In this document: one piece after another, positions 1-11,134 of the stretch
Layout of the letters: each line of letters opens with the position of its first letter
Position numbering within the stretch: position 1 is the first letter of the stretch
NCBI GenBank assembly: GCA_000711775.1
Contig: ARYC01000095.1
Location: forward strand, 121,302 to 185,301
Length of the DNA: 64,000 nt
From: Oxytricha trifallax
Lineage: Eukaryota; Ciliophora; Spirotrichea; Sporadotrichida; Oxytrichidae
Direction of reading: 5' to 3'
Made by a program: the position numbers and the translations under genes
Notes under the pieces: model-generated
What the model was told of the DNA's origin: nothing
What the model saw: only the letters and a program-made list of their open reading frames with translations
The model's database searches: none

Positions 1-134
1 ATCATTAACCAGACTTGATACCGTTAAAACAGTTAACACAGTTTCTAAGATCTATTAATGAAGTTTTAACTTATAAAATTTAATCATTGTAATAAATTTC
101 AATATTTATGATCTAAATTGCGTTAAATCTCGGT
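1..134. other. AT-rich flank or IES left of MDS A
   Basis: No coding frame with the amino-acid bias of the neighbouring MDS is visible. It is probably the right part of an IES whose left boundary lies outside the window. The pointer that starts MDS A was not identified. Confidence 0.4.
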
Positions 135-265
135 TTTCCAATAGATTCAAGCTGCAAATTACGTTTGGATTTCCCTTCAGACCTTCCTATGACCACAGAT
201 GTAACTACTATCTATGGAGATGACTTTATCATTCCAACAGCCGGGTCTACTACCTTCACTTATAG
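135..265 (+). CDS. MDS A of a large repeat-containing surface protein gene
   Basis: Open frame from about 141 with the typical bias of this gene (LDFPSDLPMTTDVTTIYGDD, then GSTTFTY). It resembles the module 'KIKVTFPSLI' of MDS B and 'KIKIVFPTEV' of MDS G, so it is one repeat unit of an extracellular beta-rich protein. The MDS ends at the repeat TTATAG (260-265), found again at 875-880. Joining there gives TFTYRMSSGTAYNI in frame, parallel to FTYTTMNKHDAGASF in MDS M. The left boundary is uncertain. Specific function is not recognised; surface location is inferred from composition and the Cys-rich C-terminus downstream. Confidence 0.7.
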
Positions 266-874
266 CGTTGCCTTAAACTATATTGAGTACAGTAATTTAT
301 ATGAAGTATAAATAATTATTGTTAGAGTACACTGGCTGTTCAAACTTTATAAGTATGACAAGCAGCACTTCAATTATGATTTATAATAAGAAATCAATAA
401 ATTAAATAAAAAAGTTATATTATTAAAAGTATTCGTATAGATCAGACGCAGGTGGAAGTACATCACTCACATAAAATGTAAGATACATAAAGTATATCTA
501 TTGATTTTTTTATAATGGTCCTATCTGGTAAGACTACAGGTGCCACAAGACACGTGCTTCTCAGAGACACACAGATGAGTGAACAAGGAAGTTTTAAAAT
601 ATTTAAAGATGAAGAAGACGAGGATAATGAAGAAGATAAGATTTTTTTTAGGATATTTCCATTTTTGAATATTATAATAAGTATTCTGATTAACTTTAAT
701 TAAATTATTAATTAACTAAATTTTCCAAATTATAAATTATGAATGCTTATTTAGCTTGACAAAATCTTAAATGCTGGACAAGTCAAGGATACTAATTCCT
801 TCACAATTTCTCTTTATGCAATCATTATTTTAATATATGGCATAATGAATTTGACTAAATATAAAGATTTTATT
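260..874. other. IES between MDS A and B (615 bp, pointer TTATAG)
   Basis: Bounded by the 6-bp direct repeat TTATAG; removing one copy restores the frame. It holds a small open frame at 515-703 with an acidic run (DEEDEDNEED) that has no visible relation to the host gene. Confidence 0.65.
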
Positions 875-1110
875 TTATAGAATGTCTTCGGGAACTGCTT
901 ATAACATTGCATAGATTAGCTCTGGAGTTATTATGACTACGGCCATGCTTGAGGTCGGCGGTATTGATACATTCTCCATGGTTCCAACTGACACTAGTGT
1001 GCAAACAGCCACTTCATATCTTGTCACCATCAAACCAAATCACTAAATTCCCAATGCATCAAAAATTAAGGTCACATTCCCCTCTTTAATTGTCCTAACA
1101 AATGCCGTTT
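875..1110 (+). CDS. MDS B of the surface protein gene
   Basis: One continuous frame from AGA ATG TCT with in-frame TAG/TAA read as Gln (YNIAQISSGV, IKPNHQIPNA). It contains the module core ASKIKVTFPSLIVLTNAV. The right pointer is CCGTTT at 1105-1110, repeated at 2012-2017. Joining gives TNAVCSLTTVTS, matching the LTACVVTIASVDVT stretch of MDS G. GC content is visibly higher than in the flanking DNA. Confidence 0.85.
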
Positions 1111-2011
1111 AAAGAAGGGGTAAATATATATATTTATAATTTATTATTTGATTTTAATTTTATTATACAATCAATAAGAACCATGACTTTTTGCATTTTT
1201 CCTATTATATATAATTTAAGCTACTATATTTAAAGCTTTGTGATTAGTTATACTTAATCTATAATACTACTGATCTTAATATAAAATTAATATAGTTATT
1301 TAGTATAGGTGTCGGCAAATTTTAAAATTGCCGACGGTTGCTGACGATTTAATTAATTTATATAACATATTAAAAATTTATCTATCAATTTAAAGTAAGT
1401 TTAGGATTCAAAATCCCTTTTAACTATTATATATCCTTATGGATCTATATAAATCTATATTGAATTTTGAAAACTAAAAATAGAATAAAACTAAGTCAAA
1501 ACTTCCGTAAAAATATTATTATAGAATGTCTAAAGGGTGCTTTAGTAATTCCTTAAAGATAAGTATAAATCTAAAAGGATTTACAGATATCAAAATGATT
1601 TTTGAATCATGAATTTAAGTTTAATTAATATATTAATTCATGTTTTAAATTAAATAATTTAAAAATCGCCAGCAACCGTCGGCAAATTTTAAAATTTGCC
1701 GACGCCAAGATTAATGGACTTTTTATATAAAAAACATAAATTTATCACTAAAGGATTTGATCAAGATTGACTTTAATATATTATTTAAATTAATTTTAAT
1801 TATATAAATAAATAAAAATGCCAATGATAATGGCTTTAATTGAATAATAGATTAAATTTTTCAAACAAATGATAAGTTATAAAATGAACTAAAAATGCAG
1901 TTAGTTTTAGATTTTAGCAACATATTATCTAATTTAAGGAATTTATTTCTAATTAATCGAATACATAACTATAATATGTAAAAGATTATTTTAATTTTTT
2001 TTATTGTACCC
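1105..2011. other. IES between MDS B and C (907 bp) containing a foldback
   Basis: Delimited by the pointer CCGTTT. The interior is AT-rich with no coding frame. It contains the foldback at 1308-1706. Confidence 0.75.
1308..1706. repeat. Small foldback element with palindromic tips
   Basis: Each end carries an inner palindrome (GTCGGCAAATTTTAAAATTG at 1311 and its inverted partner ending at 1704), followed inward by the inverted GACGATTTAATTAATT / AAATCGCCAGCAACC pair. The design, an inverted repeat whose tips are themselves palindromes, is shared with the foldback at 5998-6549, though the sequence differs. No coding capacity. Confidence 0.6.
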
Positions 2012-2063
2012 CCGTTTGTTCACTCACAACTGTGACTTCACCAATCAAAAACAATTGTATTAC
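2012..2063 (+). CDS. MDS C of the surface protein gene
   Basis: A short MDS of about 52 bp encoding VCSLTTVTSPIKNNCIT in the module frame. Pointers are CCGTTT on the left and TATTAC (2058-2063, repeated at 2145-2150) on the right. Joining gives NNCITSNVVTLTNPFGAS in frame. The two Cys spaced in this stretch recur in the L/M and G/H segments. Confidence 0.8.
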
Positions 2064-2144
2064 CAATTTCGAATATTCATTAATTGATTTATTTTAACTA
2101 ATTTACTAAATATATTACTAAATGGACGTCACAAGTGGCTGTGA

Positions 2145-2239
2145 TATTACATCAAATGTAGTTACTCTAACTAATCCATTCGGAGCCAGCGCTAGTTTCG
2201 CTAAAGGTGCTGCTGCTTTCTCATTCACATTGAACTCAG
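2145..2239 (+). CDS. MDS D of the surface protein gene
   Basis: Encodes SNVVTLTNPFGASASF then KGAAAFSFTLNS. Left pointer TATTAC after an 87-bp IES (2058-2144). Right pointer TCAG (2236-2239 and 2325-2328) around an 89-bp IES. The TNP motif recurs in MDS I (RNP), M (TNP) and O (TNP), so this is the second half of a repeat module. Confidence 0.8.
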
Positions 2240-2324
2240 CAGGTACCAATCTACAAAAATAAACATAACAAGTTATAAATATTCAAAAACTATAAATTCA
2301 ATTTATTTGAGTTTTTATCCAACT

Positions 2325-2347
2325 TCAGTTAGAGACGCCGGTTCATT
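2325..2347 (+). CDS. MDS E, a ~20-bp coding island
   Basis: Only VRDAGSF is encoded between the TCAG pointer (2325-2328) and an ATT pointer (2345-2347). The joined product FTLNSVRDAGSFSVKTYAIL aligns with FTYTTMNKHDAGASFVITVP of MDS M, which supports so small an MDS. Very short MDSs are usual in stichotrich genes. Confidence 0.65.
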
Positions 2348-4187
2348 TAAACCCCAAAACTTTGGCAAAAAGGTTTTTATTAATTTGGAATAAAATGGAT
2401 AATTTTTCAAATGATGAGTAATATATCACTTAATTTAAAATTTTTCCTTGAAGTACTGGGAATAATAATGAGAAATAGCATGTAATTATTATTACTTTAA
2501 AAAATTCAAAATAAAAACTTAACTCAATAAAACTATTCTGTAACGATAATTCCAAAGTATTATATAATGCTTGCAATATAAGCATTATTTCAAGCATTTT
2601 TAAATAGAAAATTTCTTATTTAATAATAATGTTTTCTGATAAAATATATCTTTTTTTACTGATTATCTTATTTTTTATTTTTACTGCTAAAACTTACTAA
2701 TATTTAAATAATTGCAGTAAATTTATTCATTTCACATCTTTATAGTTGTAACAATCTAAAAATATGCGAGAATTTGGAATTATTATCCATTTACTTGAAA
2801 CTACTAGTGATTGTGGTGAAATGAAATCATTTACTATCTCTATTAAAATAGAAAATATGAACTCAACATATCTAACTTAGATAATCTATGTTTTTCTCAC
2901 CAAATTTTAAAGTTTCTGTAACTATAAGCATTTTAAACTAATTTTTTTGTATTACTTTTATTTACAAAAAATAATTGTATTTCAGGCATTATTATTAATC
3001 GGCGTACAATAGTGTTTTAAATTTTTTAAAGACTATAAATGCTTGGGTTAATGAAAAGACAATTTTATAATATAAATTCTATATAAGAATTAAACATTAT
3101 TCCTTTGTTAAATGGTTTACTTTAATTATATTATTTAGTATTAATAAATGTAAAATGATTTCTATTACTTAAATCTTGAGCTTATACACTGCATAAATTT
3201 GATCAGATTATGCAAATAATACAATATATTTTGGCATATAAGATTGTAAATTATTTGACTATTTTTTTTACCTTAAAATATTTAGTTAACATATATTAAT
3301 TACATTTTCATTTAACTTTTTCTTTTTGATAAATAATCTATAGGTATATATTTAAGAAGCCTTTATTTTAAATTAAAGTTATTCTTTATATCTTTAGCAT
3401 TATTGTCATGAAATTTATTATTTTAAGTGAGTAAAATCATCTTTTTAGATAATATTGTAGGAATATATTCGAAATTGGATATTAATTCAAAATTGTGGCA
3501 GTTAAAGCTGGCCCATATGAATGATCTTGGGCTTATTCAATAGAGAATTCAAAATTAGATGGACTTTATTATTGGAGGTAATATATCGCATCACTGGACA
3601 GAGAAAATTTCACTTTAATTAAACATCTCTAAATTCATTAAATTATGCGCCCACATTAAAGTCGAGTTATTTCGCTCCAGGGATGCAATAAAATTATACC
3701 GCCAATATTAAAGTCCAGCTAATTTTGAATTCTCTATCAAATGAGCCCAAAATAGTTCAAATTGGCCAACTTTAACTGCCACGATTTTGAATTAATATCT
3801 AATTTCGAATGTATTCCTACAATAATATTTTGTGATAGATAATAAATATCGTTTTGAAAAAATAATGATTCTAAATTAAAATTATTTATTAAAAATATAT
3901 TTATTTATGCTGTTATAAAAAAATAGTTTATTCCTTTTATATTATAATTTATAATTCCACTAAACAATTTAATTTTATATATTCATAGATTTCCAAGCAA
4001 GTATGTTTTCAGAAACAACTAATAATATAAAAATTCTTATTTTTTAGCCTCATGGTATTATTATTGAAATGAGTTTTACGCTAATTATATCTGAGTACAA
4101 ATTTAGAAAATTAAAATGGTAAACTTAAAACTCCCAAATATATACTTTATAAAAGCTCAAACACAAAAAAGGGTTTTGGGTATTTTA
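2348..4187. mobile_element. 1.84-kb IES with decayed telomere-like TBE-type ends
   Basis: The left edge reads ATT|TAAACCCCAAAAC and the right edge GGGTTTTGGGTATTTTA|ATT, so an ANT-type duplication flanks inverted C4A4-like ends as in TBEs. Removing the element and one ATT joins GSF to SVKTYAIL in frame. No TBE gene is visible inside, only AT-rich DNA and the foldback at 3451-3830. Inferred to be an internally deleted or decayed TBE, or a TBE-derived nonautonomous element, now acting as an ordinary IES. Confidence 0.6.
3451..3830. repeat. Foldback element, TTGTAGGAATAYATTCG family
   Basis: The ends are inverted copies: ATTGTAGGAATATATTCGAA on the left and TTCGAATGTATTCCTACAAT on the right. 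Inside, GGCAGTTAAAG.TGGCC and CCGCCAATATTAAAGTCCAG pair with their complements. About 375 bp, no coding frame. The same termini recur at 22333-24256, 30192-31246, 55213-57485 and 56625-57040. Confidence 0.75.
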
Positions 4188-4279
4188 ATTCTCAGTAAAA
4201 ACATACGCTATCTTAGGTGGTGCAGACTATCAAATCGATGACACTAGTTTCACAACTGTTTACACTCCAACTGTAAAAG
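4188..4279 (+). CDS. MDS F of the surface protein gene
   Basis: Encodes SVKTYAILGGADYQIDDTSF then TTVYTPTV. The left pointer is ATT after the TBE-like IES. The right pointer is AAAAG (4275-4279 and 4329-4333) around a 54-bp IES. Joining gives TPTVKALTATVASDSV in frame. Confidence 0.8.
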
Positions 4280-4328
4280 TTTATTAAAACATGAGTATTT
4301 ATTAATTGTAAATTAAATATTTTGAAAA

Positions 4329-4588
4329 AAAAGCATTAACCGCAACAGTTGCTTCAGACTCTGTCGTAGCATATGCAACCGGTGCTAAATATACATTCAG
4401 TATTACCCCATAAGCAACTATCGAAATGGGAGGAAAAATCAAAATCGTCTTCCCTACTGAAGTGTACGCAGCTTCATTAACAGCATGCGTAGTAACAATT
4501 GCTTCAGTTGACGTTACACCTCCACCTATGAAATAAATATTCTACTATTTAAAAGTATTTAATTATACTTGCACCTTCACTTCAATTA
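4329..4588 (+). CDS. MDS G/H of the surface protein gene
   Basis: A clear module: ALTATVASDSVVAYATGAKY, then TFSITPQATIEMGGKIKIVF, PTEV, LTACVVTIASVDVTPPPMK (TAA read as Gln at ITPQ). The frame stays open through an AT-rich stretch (about 4537-4562) into TCTFTSI. That stretch may be a very short IES whose pointer I could not define. The right pointer is AATTA (4584-4588), repeated at 15196-15200; the joined protein reads CTFTSITGAFSSAYLTPTTP. Confidence 0.8.
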
Positions 4589-5094
4589 AATATAAATCAT
4601 AATTTTAATATTCAACCAGTCCATAAGAAGTGATGATTCAGAATTGGGGGAAGTATGTCAATCCACACCTCCCACTCATTTTTATTGTAAATAAAAACAA
4701 GATAATAAATAAACTAAGTTTATCACAGTTAAAATTGGTTAAATAAACTTATTAAAACTAAAAATAATTGTAGTCACTAAAAGGTTATTCTTACAAAATT
4801 TTTATCAATTAATCATGAATTGCTAAAATTTTGAATTAATTATATCATAAGTTATCAATTTCTATATGAATTACTCTATTATATAAAATTTCATTATTTC
4901 AATAACTTAAGCTTATAGAAAGCATTTTTAAAGTCTAAAATGAATATTGAAAATTTTAAATTAACCATAAATTTATTTTCTCATATAAAACTTTTTAAAA
5001 TGCCTTCTAAATCAATAAGCGCTAGTTGAAAAAATAGCATTTTTAAAAAATAATACTAAAATTGAAATGAATTGAAAAAAAATAAGATAACTAA

Positions 5095-5410
5095 ATAAAT
5101 AATTGGATTTTAAATAAATTAATTGCCACTAATTAGGTAAGCTCGTAGATAAATTTGAGAGTGGACGCTTACCGTATGTTTCTGAAGTTATACCTATTTT
5201 CATGTATTTTTTCCCATACTGATTTGTGACTTGACCGGTTTGTCGAATTGACCGTATGTCTTTTGAGTTAATTGTGGCAAATTAATAATTTTAATTAAAA
5301 GAATAAATAAATTTTAACTGAAATTTGGCAGGTTTTATCGACTTGCCCAATTTGAACAGAGATCTTTTGTAGTCTAATGCGATGAAATTAGTATATTTAA
5401 GTCTTTAAAT
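5095..5410 (+). repeat. Decayed arm of the gene-fragment foldback family
   Basis: The text ATTGCCACTAATTAGG, GACCGTATGTTT.TGAAGT and AAATTTGGCAGG matches, with many differences, the arm of the foldbacks at 22490-24001 and 40138-41308 (CTGCCACTAATTAGAGAGG, GACCGTTATGTTTATAAG). No opposite arm was found nearby. Confidence 0.45.
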
Positions 5411-5449
5411 AGATTAATTAATTTTTAATATACAAATCATGAAATGAAT

Positions 5450-5950
5450 AATAACATTGTCTCTCTTCTACTAGTTCAACAAGCAAAGAACAAAGTTTAC
5501 TTCTTCTTTATTGGCTTCTTTCGTTTTTCTGCCCACATTCTTCTCCTCAGAGTGTTAAGGCCTCATTTGTCTGTATATACTTAGAAAAGGTAATTGATCG
5601 AAGTAGAAAGCATTCTCAAAGCTTATCAGGACAATCAAATATAATCGACAAACAAAAGACTCTCTATTAATCTTCTAAAGTTTATCTAATGGCAATGAGT
5701 TAGTCTTTATCACCTATATGCTGCCTGCATGTTTCAAAAGAGACATAAATTAATGTTTAAATTCCCAAATCTGAACTCTATTTCTTGTTCTGAATTTCAA
5801 GAACAAATACTTCTGATTCAAACTCTAGAGCTCTAAGCTCAGGGTCCCTTTTTTAATGTAGATAACATCTGGCTATTTAGTTTAGCCTAAGTTTAACAAT
5901 GATTATAGAGTTGCAAGAAAGATAGGTATTTTATATTAGTTAGCCGCCAT
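5450..5950 (-). pseudogene. N-terminal remnant of TBE 57-kDa zinc-finger/kinase gene
   Basis: The start reads ATGGCGGCTAAC on the minus strand, as at 51987-51989. The following text matches the 50.6-52.0 kb copy (TAATCATTGTTAAACTTAGG against TAATCATAGCTAAACTTTGG) but with several stops. It breaks off in AT-rich DNA. Confidence 0.55.
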
Positions 5951-5997
5951 ATCTAAATTTCTATTTTTAAGATATAATAGTCTCTCAGGTTATAATT

Positions 5998-6549
5998 GAT
6001 AAAAATTGTTACAATTTTTCAGAAATAATGAAATAATCTACAATTAATATACGCTATTTTATTAATAGTTTTATTTAAATATATTAAAATGGCACGTTTC
6101 TCGAAATCGATAAAATTTCGAGATACGTGCCAAATAATCGAATTAATTAATCAATTTCAATTTAAGTTAATAAAAATGTAATTATTTTTTGAAATTATTG
6201 AAGTTCATATTTTAATTTTTTTATTTATGCCTAAAACACATATTAAATGAAAAACTTTCTTAAAGAATTTTGAAATGATTTATTTTACATAGTTATATAA
6301 TTTCTATTATCATTAGATACTTATAAGTTAGTAATATGAACTTTAATAATTTCAAAATATAATGACATTTTTATTGACTTTATTTGAAATTGATTAATTA
6401 ATTCTATTTATATGGCACTTATCTCGAAATTTTATCGATTTCGAGATACGTGCCATTTTAATATATTTAAATAAAACTATTAATAAAATAGCGTGTATAA
6501 ATTGTAAATTAATATATTATTTATGTAAATTGTAACAATTTTTATCAAA
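5998..6549. repeat. Foldback element with a 41-bp palindrome in each arm
   Basis: Long inverted arms (TGATAAAAATTGTTACAATT at the left, its complement at the right). Each arm contains a perfect-looking palindrome GGCACGT..CTCGAAA..TTTCGAGATACGTGCC (about 6090-6131 and 6414-6455). The centre is AT-rich with a further inverted pair (TTGAAATTATTGAAGTTCAT). No coding capacity. Confidence 0.8.
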
Positions 6550-6711
6550 TGACTCTGTATAAAAGTTAGCATTCAAAACCCCAAAACCCTTTCAGTAGTT
6601 TGATTGAGTTTTTTATTGATAAAAGCAGACTATTAGTGTATTCTTTATTAGGGTTTTAATAGGGTTTATGTAGGGGTTTAATGTTTAAATATTAGTATTT
6701 TAATTGATTAT

Positions 6712-8253
6712 ATGCGAGGTTTGGGGTCAGTTTATGACAGCGAGTATATAGATTTATTGTTTAAGTTGCGTTATGGATGTGATGAATATAGTGAATAACT
6801 CTAGCCTGTTCTGAATTATACATCTATTGCAAGACTGCTCCATAAATCTCCTGCAACTGTGAGGTCTCATTGTCTATTAGCATTGAATTTAAAGAGACAG
6901 CAGCTTAATTCTAAGCCTAAAAGACCTCTAAAATTCTAGCAGCATCATATTGACTATCTTATTAATGAAAAGACTCTTAAACACTGGGCTCATTTCTCTC
7001 TGGCCTAGAGAGCTGTGATGTTTCATCGCCAATTTCATGAGCTTCATATCTCTGCTTAATCTATAGCGAACATATATAAAAAAACAGAATATCTTACAAG
7101 ACAGTAAATCTCATTAAGAGAGTGATTGACTTTAATGATCCATTTTATAAGACTAATTTAAATTATATATTCGATTAAATGCAGAGGTCTTAAGAGCATA
7201 ATATAAAGTTTATACACGCTAATGAAGCGTATTTACATTCAATAAATTTATATCAAGGTCTTGGAATAAGAGGTATAGTAATATAGAAGTTTATGACTAG
7301 AAGGTTAAGATATAAACTCAGGCAATCCTTGGTGGAATCAGTGAAGATAGTGGCCTAGAGACTTATGTTATACACCCTCGCTCTATAAAGACTGAATAAT
7401 ATATTAGGGGGGGGGGAAGTTTCCTGACAAGAGGGAAGTTTCCTGTCAAGTATATTTTTTATTATATATTTTTTAATTTATATATAAATTTATTTAATTG
7501 ATTATTTTTTAATCAATAAATAGCTAAAGGATTATTGAAACATTTTTTAAGAGTTAAATAGATATATTGCAATTTTTATTTCCTAATATCATAACTTAAG
7601 ATATAGAACGACATTTCTATTATAATATCTACTTAAAGTTATGAAAAAGTCATGAAAAATAAGATGATATATTAATGAAAACAATGTTCAACAGAACCAA
7701 TATCTAGTAATACTTCATGAGCGATAGGTTAAACTCTTAAACTACAAATATGTGAAAATCAAAGAAAGCGTTTATAGTTGATAAAAAACAAAATTTCATT
7801 GAAAAAATAAATTAAAAAAAATTAAATTTTTCTTGACAGGAAACTTCCCTAAAAAAGATTTTTTATCATAAACTTTGACAGGAAACTTCCACCCCATATA
7901 TTAAGTTCTTACAATAACTCAAAGACAAATACGCTGACAAAAAGATTATCTGTTCGTTGATAACTTATCAGTTCAAAACTAAAGACTCAAGGAAGGAATA
8001 TGAAAGGCTAAACATAACACCTGTATTTAATGTTCCTTACAGCCCTTAGTTAAATGGAATTGAATTATATTGGGGGTTATTGAAAGGCCACTACAAGAAA
8101 CTTCTACTCTATCACTTAATGCACGACTTGAAGATAGATACAGTCGATTTTATAAAGAGTGCTGCTAAAAGAGTCAGCGATGATAAAGCTAAAGTATGCG
8201 CAAGAGAAGGTAGATTTTGTGTTTATAAATAAGTATTAGATTTAAACGAATGA
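6712..8253 (+). pseudogene. TBE DDE transposase, disrupted
   Basis: Starts MRGLGSVYDSEYIDLLFKLR and ends at TGA 8251-8253, 6 bp before the convergent 22-kDa stop. Three defects are visible. A one-base loss lies near 7080 relative to the copy at 41.4 kb. The first catalytic Asp of the HADEA motif is Asn (CACGCTAATGAAGCG). A 489-bp element is inserted at 7407-7895. The second motif (VDNLSVQ-like) and NGIELYWG (third acid) remain. Encodes the cut-and-paste enzyme of the element; this copy should be inactive. Confidence 0.85.
7407..7895. mobile_element. G-tipped 489-bp nonautonomous element (copy 1)
   Basis: Begins with a run of ten G then AAGTTTCCTG, and ends CAGGAAACTTCCACCCC. Near each end the motif GGGAAGTTTCCTGTCAAG occurs a second time. 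The flanks are identical 8-bp repeats ATATATTA (7399-7406 and 7896-7903). The interior is AT-rich and noncoding. Its length and design match the copy at 52250-52739. Confidence 0.85.
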
Positions 8254-8259
8254 ATAAGT

Positions 8260-9049
8260 TCACATATTAAATTTGCCCGTAAAGGGATTTGGCTTCTCTT
8301 TTTTTCTTCCTCTTAAGGCTTGCTTGGGCCTATGTTTCTTCTCTTAATGCCAGTTCCTGCATTTATGATCATCTCTTCTGGCTTTTATAAATCTTTGAAG
8401 AGCCTCTTACTTAATTCATGTTTTACTTGAGACTTTCTCTCTCTGTTTAATTTGCTGCGTTCTTTCATCAAGTATATAGCAGTACCAGGTTTTTCTATAA
8501 AGTTAGAAGACTAAGCTTACTTGAGATGAAAGGATGCTTTTGAAGCTCTTACAGCCAGGTGTCACTTATTTTAATACCTTGCTTCTCTTTTTCTTTAGAA
8601 GAGATGCTGTAGCGTTTCTTATGAGCTTCTTAAATAACTTCATTTAAGTACTCAAGTTTCAGAGTTCCAAGAACACCAAAGATGAAGTTTCTCTCTGGCA
8701 ACTTATTAGAGAGCTTTAGCTTTGACGGAAGGTAGAGAGCTACGTCCGGATCACTCATAGCATCGTCATATAGGTTTGTCACTGATATTTCAGGGTAGTT
8801 AGGTATCTCTATCATCCTAATTTCATTAGACTTAAAAGCTTTTTTCTCTTCACTCAGTAAGGCTTTTAAGAATGAGATTTTAGTTCCCTCCTAAGTTGGC
8901 AAGAACAATCCAACTATAATGGATTTATTAATCTTACTTAAGAACTTACCTTGCTATACCAAATATCTATAAAGGTCCTCTTTACTTCGAAATTTTCCTA
9001 TTAAATCTTGAGATTAAATTCTCTTCATTGCATCATTCATAGACTCCAT
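8260..9049 (-). CDS. TBE 22-kDa protein, copy in TBE 6574
   Basis: Starts MESMNDAMKR on the minus strand and contains IPNYPEISVTNLYDDAMSDP and KLPERNFIFGVLGTLKLEYL. Two tiny introns are inferred: one after the first ~33 codons and a 26-nt one with a TCTAAC branch-like site (GTAAGC..TTTATAG), which restores the frame into EKPGTAIYLMKE. Function is unknown. It is conserved between all TBE copies here and convergent with the transposase gene. Confidence 0.7.
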
Positions 9050-9520
9050 CTTGCTTCCTCTTTCTAGAAATGTTAATGAAATTTAAAATTATGGATATCC
9101 ATTCTAAGTATATTAAAATCTTACTTTTAAATAGGGATGACCTACTGGAGGTCAACATTGAAAAGATATGAAGAGAAGCATTGAAAAACTTGCTCCAAGT
9201 TTCACAGATTGGTTTCCATTTTTATCAAACTTTCACCATTAAATTGCTCCTAATAATGTTTAATTATTTTAGGAGGTCCTCCAAATTAAGTTCAAACTTG
9301 ATTTGGAGAACCTCATAGAGAAACAAAACTTCATTAGGAGTATTTTAATTTACTAAAACGAATAAAATCCTCATAAAATATGTCAACTTACAGTCTTTTA
9401 TGATTAATTAATTTTCTTTCCTCTCAGCAAAGAATGTACCAGAGTGTCTTATACACTACTATTATAGTTTATCAAGGTATATTTTATCATTATTATAATA
9501 AAATATATCAGCAAACTAAA

Positions 9521-10970
9521 ATGAGCTCTAATCTTTTGAGAAGAGCGGCATTACTTGGATAAAGTCAATAAAAGTTATCATTCCAGCAACCAAGAAAAGT
9601 AGAGACCAGAGACGCTTGTTCTCAGTGGGAGCCTTTTTATGACAACTTTGACCAGTCTAGCTTTGAGATTTCAATATAAGTTAAGTAGGAGGTTATCAAA
9701 GAAGCTGTGCAAATTGAGGAGGAGGTTAAACAACCCGCCATAGAGAATTAATAAATACCAGCCAAAGTTGACTATTAATGCAAAGAATGCAATAAAGTTT
9801 TCCCTTACAAGTCAACTTATAAGAGACACTTGAGAGATATTCACTATGATATGCCAAGGTTATATCTCAAGCATTAAAAGAAAGATAGGAAGTATGTCTG
9901 TGAGTTCTGTGAGAAGCCATATTCTCATACTAGAGACCTCAAAGTGCCCTTAAAGAAAAAGCACAATTAAAGTTTTGTCTTTATTCATGAACCTGCAGGG
10001 AATAGATTCCTCTAAAAAGAGAAGATCAAGAAACCCAGTGGAGCCTCTTAGAGTTGAAGTCTAGAAGTAAGTTATGATGAAGAAAGCAGCCAAGAACTTT
10101 CCAGTCTCTGAGATCGATAAAATCATGGTTAAAATAGAGGCAATGAAGATTCCTATATTAAAAATTATTGACTTAGATTCTTGCCTAGAAAGCTATCTCA
10201 CTCTTGAAGATATAATAGAGAAGAGAGTCATTACTGATGACTAATATGCTTATAAGATATATCCTTTCAATTACTTCCTTGCGGATGACAAGTTCCAAAT
10301 GGAATTTGCTTATGAGTATTATGCTCTTTAAAAGGCAAATTTAAATGAGGGCAGGCATATCATCTAGCTTGATGCTATTTTACTTGGTAAAGATCATGTA
10401 GCCTTCAGGCTTCCTTTATTAGAAATGACTTACAGAGAATTCCTAACTGACAATAGATGTCAGAGATAAATTAGCTTGATAGTATAGCAGACAGTCGAAG
10501 GGATTGAAGAGCTTCACAAGCTAGATTATGTTCATAGAGACTTAAAGCCAGAGAATATCATTATGAACTTTCAGCCTCTTAGGGTTTTTATTATTGACTT
10601 CAACAGAGCTCAAAGAGTGCAAGTCTCTGCATAAGGAAATGTATACGGCACTCCTGAAAATTTCCCAGAGAGAGAGGATTGGAGAGATGGAGACACTTAA
10701 TGGGATATCTGGGCTCAAGCAGTAATAATAATAGAGAGCGACATGCAAAGAAGCGATTACTTTAGCTGCATGGGTGAGAGAGATTCTAAGCAGAGAATCA
10801 AACAATATCTCGATAAAAATAAAATAAATGGAGGTCTCAGAGAACTTGCATACTCAACTATTATCAAGCCAAGCTAAGAGAATTAACAAACAATAGAAAC
10901 AATCAAACATCAACTTAGAAAGATAAAATTCAGAGAACTGCCACATGACTCTAAGCTTATGTTTGTGTGA
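9521..10970 (+). pseudogene. TBE 57-kDa zinc-finger/kinase protein (frameshifted)
   Basis: Starts MSSNLLRRAALLGQSQQ. Two C2H2 fingers are present (YQCKECNKVFPYKSTYKRHL and YVCEFCEKPYSHTRDLK). The C-terminal half is kinase-like, with HRDLKPENII, IIDFNRAQR (DFN in place of DFG) and GTPENFPEREDWRDGD. The frame breaks near 10045-10080. The role in transposition is unknown. Confidence 0.8.
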
Positions 10971-11134
10971 AATATTTTAAAAACTCGCTTGTTATACTCA
11001 CTTAAATTTCTAATATTTAAACATAAAACCCCTACATAAACCCTATTAAAACCCTAATAAAGTATGCGTTAAATGTATTCTTTTATCAATCAAAAACTCA
11101 ATCAAACTACTGAATGGGTTTCTGGGTTTTGATT

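Larger units (their letters stand above)
6574..11131 (+). mobile_element. TBE transposon, 4.56 kb, ATT target duplication
   Basis: Left end CAAAACCCCAAAACCCTTTC and right end GGGTTTCTGGGTTTTG, flanked by ATT (6571-6573 and 11132-11134). The genes are transposase (+), 22 kDa (-) and 57-kDa zinc-finger/kinase (+). It is longer than the 4.1-kb copy at 32588 mainly because a 489-bp G-tipped element sits in the transposase gene. It lies inside an older TBE. Confidence 0.9.

Noticed and set aside
2113..2118. An earlier TATTAC as the pointer for MDS D
   Set aside because: Joining there puts MDS D out of frame; the copy at 2145-2150 keeps the frame.
6574..6590. C4A4 strings as real macronuclear telomeres
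   Set aside because: They are only ~1-2 repeats long, occur as inverted pairs ~4 kb apart around TBE genes and have ANT flanks. They are transposon ends.
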